A DNA stretch of 15,773 bases from Acanthaster planci (lineage: Eukaryota > Echinodermata > Asteroidea > Valvatida > Acanthasteridae): the NCBI RefSeq assembly GCF_001949145.1, contig NW_019091454.1:648998-664770 (forward strand). The letters are read 5' to 3'. The translations under genes and the position numbers were made by a program. Positions 9,490 through 15,773 of the stretch are shown piece by piece. Below the pieces are notes generated by a model that was not told the origin of the DNA, ran no database searches, and was given only the letters and a program-made list of their open reading frames with translations. How positions within the stretch are numbered: the stretch's first letter is position 1; each line of letters starts with the position of its first letter.

Positions 9490-9552
9490 CTGACAGGAAA
9501 AAAAAGTATGTTAGCAATATATGGAGGTAATACTGTAATATTCTTGCAAAGG

Positions 9553-9775
9553 TGAATCATGGGTTATTTTCTATTTGTTAGAGGGGCTCATTTACTATGT
9601 AAAGATTATTCCTGGGATTACACTGATTTTTTTTTTCTGAAACACTGAAAAAAATCTAAGACAAAACAAAATGGATGAGTTTTTTAATCACTCATTCAAG
9701 TTTGGTAATGCTTCACAAAAAACAAAAGACACTGATGTTAATCACAATCTGTCGATCTGTATGATCACTTGATCT
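9553..9775. repeat. Diverged duplication, copy B
   Basis: This is the partner of 8967..9175, with the exact core at 9697..9713. It differs by a T run at 9629..9637 and several small indels. It could be a second insertion of the same interspersed element or a local tandem duplication that included the candidate exon region between the copies. Confidence 0.55.
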
Positions 9776-11060
9776 TTGTGTGATATTTTGATCTTATTGC
9801 AAAACGTGCCAATAACTGTCATCAGCTTGTACTTTGTGATTGTTGAAGAATGATGGTATCAACCAATTGTGCAATGCGATTATTCTGAGTGACAATTGTG
9901 CCGATTAAGCCCAACATATGAAGGTCTTGTGTTTTTTTTATATACATGTATGACCACTAGAGTACATAAATATCATTCCATGCATCATTTTTTGGTGAAT
10001 GCGCAAACAACATGCACAACTGCTCCTGTTTCTGTTCATATGCACACAGATACACGTATGTGTAACTCCTGCATGCACATGTACATGTATGCCACGGAAG
10101 ATTTGGCTTTAATACCTTTACTGAAACCAGTTTGGAACAGCAGAGTCTTTTAAAATAACTATCCAGTTGTGTTCAGAATTACATAAATACTTGGCAAAAC
10201 CTGCAGTTTTAACACTTTAATTAGGAAATCTTCACACGATACATGGGAAGGAAGTTCCAGTTTTCTGTGTTAGATGTTCTTGGCACTGCATGGTGACTCA
10301 AAGCTTTCACGGATCATAGGTAGGCCCATTTTCTGCCCGATTTTTCACCTGTTTTGATGAAACAAATCTGGAAATGACAGACTAGGCCAAGCGTGTCCAA
10401 ACATGTATGTAATTGCGAACACAACTGGACAGTTACATGAATGTACAAAGCTTTTGATGTTCCTGACCATTTCTGGTGGGCAGGGTTCTCCCACACTACA
10501 CATTTGTGTATCGGCCCGATAGGCGAAATTCCTTTCCCGATCATCACTAATATAAAAAAATAATGCTTGATACCCATTTTTTGGCCCCAATATGCACGTT
10601 ATTGGGCCTACCATTGCACAGCCAAAAGTACATGTAGGAAACAAAATGGGATACTGCACACACATTGTGTGAATGGATCTTTTTTGTGTATGGTTCCTCG
10701 TCTCCCTATTATATGATGAACCAAAAAAGATTTCTTCCCCAGGGACCACACTATTTCCATTGGTTTTTGGCATGAATGGATATTGTTTGAGTTGCCTAAA
10801 CCACATGCCTCAACTACTTGTCAACGACAAAAGTCCCATGAAGAAAATGTGAAGTTTTCTGGAGGTTTCATTTGTGAAAATGGGTATTTTTTCAAATACA
10901 TGCAGCATTTTGAAGGCTTTCTGTGACATCTACAGGAACAAGAAACTAGGTATCATTTTAAAAAAAATTGGATCAAAAATACCTTAAAAAGACTGAGGTT
11001 TACATCATGAGTGTGAGGCATTTGACTGTAGAGCAATAAAGTTCATTGTGATTGTCCAAG
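9776..11060. other. Intergenic DNA with one unsupported 153-codon minus-strand open frame
   Basis: The frame at 10806..10345 (minus) is the longest after LIPT2, but it has no recognisable domain, no good splice sites at its borders and an overlapping open frame in another phase. I leave it as non-coding by default. TACATGTA palindromes recur near 9943 and 10080. A short hairpin GGCCCCAATA...TTATTGGGCC lies at 10582..10607. Confidence 0.35.
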
Positions 11061-11061
11061 T

Positions 11062-11121
11062 GGCTGCCGCAGGGCCCTGCATGTGCAGGGCCTCACGGCA
11101 GACCCTGCATGCACGGCAGCC
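11062..11121. repeat. GC-rich compound hairpin
   Basis: GGCTGCCG (11062..11069) pairs with CGGCAGCC (11114..11121). Inside lies a nearly perfect palindrome GGCCCTGCATGTGCAGGGCC (11073..11092, nine-base arms around a two-base centre), and CCCTGCATG recurs at 11103. It stands out from the AT-rich surroundings. It may be a small foldback element or a structured RNA stem. Confidence 0.6.
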
Positions 11122-11537
11122 AGTCAACACACACAGTGGTCTGTGTATGGTAGCTTAGCATGTGCCACGTGCAATACACGGGCAGATATGGATTGCCTTT
11201 TGTGATTTTCTCCATGGTTGTCATGTGTTCACGGTTAGCACTAAGCACTTTTCCCAAAGAAATAACATGAATTATTCTCTGAAAACCTTTCTGACTTTTT
11301 CATCTCAATTTCAATGGAAAAAGGTACATTCAAACACAAATTTATGTGGTTTGAGAGAGATTTTGGCAGCTTTGCAGGTACATGTAAACATGTACATGAG
11401 ATATGAACTTGACTTCACGACAAATTTCGATGCCCTGCATCTGAGCCTGACGTGCCTGACCTCCATACCATTGTTTTCCTTTCAAAAATTTGAAAAATTA
11501 TGGGTATTGTAATAATGTTAAGTGCATTTACCTATAC

Positions 11538-11669
11538 ATGTAAGTTGAGTCGTGGCTGAGAAGAGATTTCTCTATGCTCAAGATTTTCCAAATGTCTCAC
11601 TGTTCGTTCATAGTTGTGATTGACAGGGGGCACTAGTTTTTTAATTTCAAATGTTTTTCCCCCAATTCT
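11538..11669 (-). CDS. Weak candidate coding exon (unrecognised)
   Basis: On the minus strand an acceptor GCCTGCAG ends at 11673, but a TGA follows at once in this frame, so a different AG (AGTGAAG, ending 11669) would be needed. The frame is then open for about 43 codons, including KKLVPPVNHNYERTVRHLEN, and can end at a donor GTATAG at 11537. The stronger donor AG-GTAAAT at 11531 would come after a TAG. The peptide is well mixed and protein-like, but open stretches of this length are common by chance. No family is recognised. Confidence 0.15.
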
Positions 11670-12072
11670 TCACTGCAGGCATGTTTATAAATTCATCTAA
11701 ACTTACATACATGTACATAATAAAATAAAACATTTGATGAATATGCATCAGCAAATATTAGATGTATGCCCTATAAGTGTAATGCACATCATGTACTGAA
11801 AACTTGAAAATTGCTGAATATTCTGCTCCAATATCAACTTCATTTTGCTTTAATTAGTACAGCAAATGACAATGACTTAAAAGACTGATCATAAATTAGA
11901 GGGAGGCAATCACACTGTCTCAACTTGCAAGAAATTTAAAAAATGAAACTTTGCAACACCTGCCAATCAAGAGATATGTCCATTTGAGATCATTTCACCT
12001 GAGATCATTCACCGGTGCCAACTTGTTTTTTCAATGTGGAAAATAACAAATCATTGGAAAAATCGAACATAC

Positions 12073-12250
12073 CGGTAGCACTGAATTACTTTTAAATGTC
12101 ATTTTCCATGGCTATTAACTCACAAAAAGCTCAGAAATGCTCTAGAATGCACTAGAGCATCTACATATAAAGTTCAAAATTTTTCGGGGCCCCTCAGAGA
12201 ACAAGGACAGAAATCTCCCACACTTTGGAAAAATCCTGGGGAGAAAGCTG
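12073..12250. other. Unassigned sequence next to the MITE
   Basis: It contains a small inverted repeat GCTCTAG...CTAGAGC (12139..12145 and 12152..12158) and a CGGGGCCCC word at 12185. A donor-like GTATGT on the minus strand starts at 12071. A 30-codon open stretch on the minus strand has no other support. Nothing firm can be named. Confidence 0.3.
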
Positions 12251-12260
12251 GGTGGGAGTA

Positions 12261-12562
12261 TTAACCCTAACAGTACCAGCTTAGAGTACTCAGCACTACA
12301 AAATACTATGTAACATTCTGAGGCTGAAGGACCTAGCGCTACAAATTACTATTTCTGGCTAGGTTTATCCCATTGTTACTTGTACAGACAACAATGAGAC
12401 CATGCATTCATAGTGCCACAGCATTGTATGGTACATTGTCTTTCCTATTGTATTTTATGACTTCAGAGAATAATAATGTCATGTCTTCTTACAAGCGACA
12501 GGGCTGAGTACTACATTTACTACTAAGTAGCACTTTATAGCATTCGGGACTGTTAGGGTTAA
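12261..12562. mobile_element. piggyBac-like MITE, 302 bases, with TTAA target duplications
   Basis: The element starts TTAA-CCCTAACAGT (12261..12274) and ends with the exact reverse complement ACTGTTAGGG-TTAA (12549..12562). A second inverted pair lies just inside: GTACTCAGC at 12286..12294 and GCTGAGTAC at 12503..12511. TTAA target duplication with ends starting CCCT is the hallmark of the piggyBac superfamily. The interior is far too short for a transposase and has no open frame, so this is a non-autonomous copy that would depend on a transposase elsewhere. The perfect ends suggest fairly recent insertion. Confidence 0.85.
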
Positions 12563-12752
12563 TGAAAAACCTGCTCTCCCTGTACAAACATAACTGTCAT
12601 TGGTTGATTCCGTAAAGTATGGGCTGCCATTGCTAATTCATTGATCTCAGTTATCCTGTATCCACATCGTTACATACATGTAGCCTACTTAATCTTGGGA
12701 TATTGTACACATTAAATTCAGAAAGGGGTCTATTAAATGTACATGTACTTAC

Positions 12753-12819
12753 CAGTGCAATACAAGTCTTCTGTCACGTATTGTTTGAAAGAGAAAAGGG
12801 GGCTATTCCTCTCTTGCAT
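12753..12819 (-). CDS. Candidate start exon or short exon (unrecognised)
   Basis: On the minus strand an ATG at 12819 opens 22 codons (starting MQERNSPLFSFKQYVTEDLY) that end in phase 1 at a strong donor CTG-GTAAGTA (12752). The bases before the ATG are locally richer in CG. The ATG context is weak (C at -3, C at +4). An alternative is an internal exon entered at a possible acceptor GTGTAGTAG, which would add ten codons. No partner exon with matching phase is certain and no family is recognised. Confidence 0.25.
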
Positions 12820-12899
12820 TCGGCAACCGCGTGTGCATGTGATGTGCTACTACACACCGTGGAACGTGTGCTGTGCTGAGCAAGTGTACTTGCCCCATG

Positions 12900-13199
12900 T
12901 AGGCCTACATGTACATGTATATGTACATTGTACATGGCGGATCGGAGTGTGGATACCGCACAAACTGTCAGCTGAGGGCAAAGGTTACCATGTACAGTCC
13001 ACAGGGTCAGCTACATGTAGTGAAAATTGTTGCAAATAATCATAGAATACATCACGATATAAGTTATAACTTCACATACTTGCAACTTCACCATAAATTC
13101 TGCTAACCTAAATGTAGTGCTCACCAGTGTCTACATGTATGTGCAGAATAACATTGATTTATCATGATTTATCAAAGTATTTTGACTTAAATAAATATT
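12900..13199. other. TACATGTA-rich stretch; no gene seen
   Basis: Overlapping TACATGTA palindromes occur at 12905..12935 and singles near 13012 and 13132. A donor-like CTG-GTGAGC on the minus strand lies near 13116 but no open exon leads into it. Open plus-strand frames here read through the repeats and have no domain. Confidence 0.4.
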
Positions 13200-13720
13200 A
13201 TTGAATGACGTCATGATGACGAAGTTTCATAGATATGATCAGGGAGATCAACACAGCAAATCTGGTATCAATCTGATATGTCAATCAAAAATTGCATTTT
13301 TGATGACGTCATCATGAGTTCAAACAATTTTCCAAACATCCAACACATTTACTGGGCCTACCCATGGTCTTGCCAAAATATGTCAAAAATACCTTGTTTC
13401 ATTCAGAAAATACACTGAAAAGAATGTCACAAATCTGAAAAATGAAAAGATCTTAAAAATCGTGTGATGTCAATTTTTACATATGACACATCTTGATTTA
13501 TGTCTGTACCAAGTTTGAACCCAGTTGGACCAATGGTTCTGGAGATATATGTGTATGTGTGCCTGCAAAGAAATCAATATTGAGGGCTTCAAGACAGGTT
13601 TTTGCTTGAGTCAACATTGATGAAGATACAGTACGGACTTGCAAACTGGCTGAAGTCGTGGATAGAAAAACCCTGTACAAAATGAATGGGATTTTGGAAG
13701 AAAAACATGGACAAAAATGT
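13200..13720. repeat. Dispersed TGACGTCA-type repeat, copy 2
   Basis: It contains TGACGTCA at 13206..13213 and 13304..13311. It then has the blocks CTGTACCAAGTTTGAACCCAGTTGGACC and GTCGTGGATAGAAAAACCCTGT that recur, diverged, at 6150..6345. The words TGATGACGTCATCATG also match the core of the tandem units at 6465..7091, so the three may belong to one family. The minus-strand open frame here is a shadow of the repeat. Confidence 0.5.
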
Positions 13721-14436
13721 GAAAAAGGAGCCAAAACAAAAACAAACAAACAAAAATAGAATGAAAAAAATTTATGAAAAACAACAGCTGGTTGGGCCGG
13801 TGCCTGAAAGAACTAAAAATAAAAAGGGAACAACTAAAATAACAAGAAAATAAAACCTTAATTCACAAAACAAAAGCTGTTTCATCATATTTTGATGGTT
13901 TTTGGTTTTATGCTAATGTTATTTGCATATTCATGAGCAAAACTATGATGTCATCCAAGGCACTGAATCTCAATGTTGCACTGATTTGTGCGCAGAAAAT
14001 TTCTAGATTTTTTTTACCACTGCTGCGGCAGATTTTATTTTCTTTGGCAATTTATTGCTGTCTAAGTATATGGCAATAATCCAGCAAAAATTCTTTGCAC
14101 AGAAATGTTCCCAGATAGCAAATTTGGGGTTCACAATTTGAACATAAAAACATGCAACCTGAACCATGTCTTCCTGGATTTACATCAAGGCAAAAGCGCC
14201 CTCACTTGTTCAGAAATGCTTGGTAAATTATCAATGTTTGAAAAAGTGCACCATTTAGTTCACGTAACTCAAAAAAAGATGTCAAACAGTCTTCACACAT
14301 GGAAGAAGAGTACAGAGATACACAAAAAGTGATTCTCGGATAAATTCATTTTCCGGTTCCTTTAACATTTCCCCGATGCACAGTACATGTACCAGTAAAT
14401 CTTGAATTAGTTTGCAGTACCCGTTGCTGAATCTGA
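13721..14436. other. A-rich intergenic DNA; no gene seen
   Basis: 13720..13870 is strongly A-rich on the plus strand (AAACAAACAAACAAA and similar), possibly the tail of the preceding repeat. A minus-strand frame of about 46 codons ends near 14017. It has a GTAAAA donor-like word but nothing else to support it. No other feature is seen. Confidence 0.35.
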
Positions 14437-14510
14437 CCCTGACCGGCAGTGGTTACACTGTGTGCACTAGTAACGGGGGGGGGGGTTGTGGGTTTGAGTC
14501 CCGCCCAAAT
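14437..14510 (+). mobile_element. tRNA-derived SINE head with a G-run insertion
   Basis: GGCAGTGGTTA at 14445..14455 matches the Pol III A box region, followed by GTGTGCACTAGTAAC. TTGTGGGTTTGAGTCCCGCCC carries a B box at 14491..14501 that differs from GGTTCGAGTCC at one base. The order CACTAGTAAC-G-run-TTGTGGGTTTGAGTC is typical of tRNA-derived SINEs. An 11-base G run (14475..14485) has expanded in the middle. The element continues to the right for an unknown distance; no poly-A tail or duplication is clear. Confidence 0.55.
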
Positions 14511-15081
14511 AAAGGCCAGTTCATACTTTGCACAAAAACAAAAATAAATGCTAATTTGCTGTTCGCTGCAAATACTGCTGTTCAACTCGAGCCAAATTTC
14601 ACAGCAAATTTTTCATGACATCGAATGAGCTTTGCTTTTACCTGAAGTATGAACCAGCCTGGAGCTTGTGAATTTTTTTTTTAAGTGCTCAGCAGTAAAC
14701 AGTGTTAATGAATATATGTCAGAGTAATTAAAATTGCTCTGGTTCCTGTTTTCAATGGACAATGCACAAGACGAGTGTAAAACAAGTAGACTAGACTTAC
14801 ACTTACAATAAAGGCCTCTCACCCATAATATCATGGGCATTGATTACCTTTCGTACCCTGCTCCTATAAAAAGGAAACAAAGTCCACTTTCTCAAACTAA
14901 CATTTTGACCTTAAGGAACCATTACTCAATCCTGATAGACCTAGTTTATTAATTTTGACAATATTTAAGCAAGAAACTTCAAATAGGTAGGTTCATGCAA
15001 GCCACCACTGCAGGTGCCCTATATGACACCGCGCGCGTGTACATGAAGTTGTGTCGGCATCACAATATCCGTGTCACTTAC
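14511..15081. other. Presumed intron or intergenic DNA left of the candidate start exon
   Basis: On the minus strand a donor-like TTCAG-GTAAAAG lies at 14641 after an open stretch. That stretch can be read as LKKKIHKLQAGSYF if entered at the acceptor GTTTACTGCTGAG in phase 1, the phase left by the exon at 15190..15082. It is a possible second exon but rests on little. A CG-rich patch GACACCGCGCGCGTG lies at 15027..15041. Confidence 0.2.
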
Positions 15082-15190
15082 CTAACAGGACCATTTGCAC
15101 ACCTTGCGGAATAATATGTTTTTCTTTGACTGTAAAGCGGTCCAGTCCTGCAATCCACCATTTTGGTTTATTCATAAGTTTGTGTGCCAT
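15082..15190 (-). CDS. Candidate first coding exon of an unrecognised minus-strand gene
   Basis: On the minus strand the ATG at 15190 has an optimal start context (A at -3, G at +4). It opens 36 codons beginning MAHKLMNKPKWWIAGLDRF and ends in phase 1 at a near-perfect donor TTAG-GTAAGTG (15081). The peptide has two adjacent tryptophans and a basic start; I do not recognise it, and a 36-residue start exon is too short to assign a family. The rest of the gene would lie to the left. The combination of start context and donor is the best coding signal outside LIPT2. Confidence 0.4.
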
Positions 15191-15227
15191 TGTGCGTGAT
15201 CAGTGACCGGCTTGGAAAGTTTTTCCC

Positions 15228-15292
15228 ATGCCAAAATTGAAATCGTTTGAAGTCCTGTTTTCGAGGATTTTGGTTCAACGTTCAGCTGCAAG
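15228..15292 (+). CDS. Candidate first coding exon of a plus-strand gene, divergent to the previous one
   Basis: ATG at 15228 opens 21 codons (MPKLKSFEVLFSRILVQRSA...) and ends in phase 2 at a good donor GCAAG-GTACGTAAT (15293). The peptide is basic, amphipathic and nearly free of acidic residues, as in mitochondrial targeting sequences, but it is short and the ATG context is poor (C at -3). The gene would continue beyond the right edge. Only 37 bases separate this ATG from the minus-strand ATG at 15190, so at most one of the two may be real, or the leaders overlap. Confidence 0.22.
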
Positions 15293-15558
15293 GTACGTAA
15301 TTAAAACATCATTTTATCAACTGAAAACTATGAAAAACAGAAACTAGATGTCGTTATTGTGCTAAAAAAGCATCATTTTGAATTGCAGCAACACTTGCAC
15401 TTTTGTGATAAATGTCGGAAATTGCAAATGCCGTGCCAATGGGCAAAGCAAGTGGCAGGATGGTGGTTAGCCGTGCCGATCCCGATGGGCAAGACCCAGC
15501 GATCAAGGTCGCCATTTCTATCATATTTTACATTTTTGGGCACGTTTCAGTGTTGTAG

Positions 15559-15684
15559 TCGAGACCTTTATGTCCGAGACCGAGACCAAGGCATTCGAGA
15601 CCGAAACCGAGACCAGCTCTTTCAAGACCGAGACCAGAACTTCGAGACCGAGACTTTTGCAGTTCGAGACCGAGACTGAGACCA
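15559..15684. repeat. Degenerate GAGACC hexamer array
   Basis: CGAGACCGAGACC-type hexamers repeat with interruptions across about 125 bases. Because the unit is a multiple of three, both strands stay open in several frames and give RDRDQ-, TETE- or VSVS-like peptides. Those are artefacts of the repeat, not support for a protein. Confidence 0.85.
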
Positions 15685-15773
15685 AAATAAGATATCCAAC
15701 ACTTGGAGACTCTGTTACACCTCGCGCCATGGAGTGCTTTCATGGACGATCGTGATCCTGAGGCATCCTGGGA

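Noticed and set aside
10345-10806. 153-codon minus-strand open frame, the second longest in the window
   Set aside because: No domain or motif, no convincing splice sites, and another open frame overlaps it. A single frame of this length is about what chance allows over six frames of this size.
11162-11512. 116-codon plus-strand open frame
   Set aside because: It does not begin with ATG, has no recognisable motif and no splice context.
12261-12562. TTAACCCTAAC read as telomere-like repeat
   Set aside because: Only one CCCTAA unit occurs at each end, in inverted orientation with TTAA, which fits piggyBac-type ends instead.
14017-14178. Minus-strand frame of about 46 codons containing WIIAIYLDSNKLPKK
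   Set aside because: It looks protein-like, but frames of this length are common by chance here and there is no good acceptor or family match.
15359-15755. Overlapping open frames on both strands rich in RD, TE or VS repeats
   Set aside because: They are produced by the GAGACC hexamer array, whose unit length is a multiple of three.

Overview
The window looks like nuclear DNA of an animal: AT-rich, gene-poor, with introns, canonical GT-AG splice sites and many small repeats. There is no operon structure and no ribosome binding site pattern. Very frequent TACATGTA palindromes, TAGGCCT-type words and scattered TGACGTCA palindromes resemble the genomes of marine invertebrates, in my judgement most likely an echinoderm or another invertebrate deuterostome. 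That placement is an inference from word usage and is only moderately secure.

The one gene I can identify with confidence is on the minus strand at 640..4145. It is LIPT2, the mitochondrial octanoyl-ACP:protein octanoyltransferase (LipB family). It has two coding exons (4145..3680 and 890..640) separated by a phase-1 intron of 2,789 bases. Joined, they give a complete protein of 238 residues with the RGG...HGPGQ motif, the catalytic lysine and the catalytic PCG cysteine. A strong 3' splice site 13 bases before the chosen ATG suggests an untranslated leader exon further upstream (higher coordinates). I could not place that exon.

Several other places have good splice sites or start codons but encode nothing I recognise. 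A plus-strand exon pair (2550..2588 and 3234..3389) lies inside the LIPT2 intron. Minus-strand candidate exons lie at 8629..8903, 9303..9489, 11538..11669, 12753..12819 and 15082..15190. A plus-strand start exon at 15228..15292 faces the last of these head to head. These may belong to one or more unrecognised genes or non-coding transcripts; the sequence alone does not join them.

The rest is repeat-rich intergenic DNA. It holds a 148-base tandem array (6465..7091), related dispersed TGACGTCA-containing repeats (6150..6345 and 13200..13720), and a well-formed 302-base piggyBac-like MITE with TTAA target duplications (12261..12562). It also holds two tRNA-like SINE heads (4846..4925 and 14437..14510), a diverged 600-base-apart duplication (8967..9175 and 9553..9775), a degenerate inverted repeat in the LIPT2 intron (1372..1835), a GC-rich hairpin (11062..11121) and a GAGACC hexamer array near the right edge (15559..15684).
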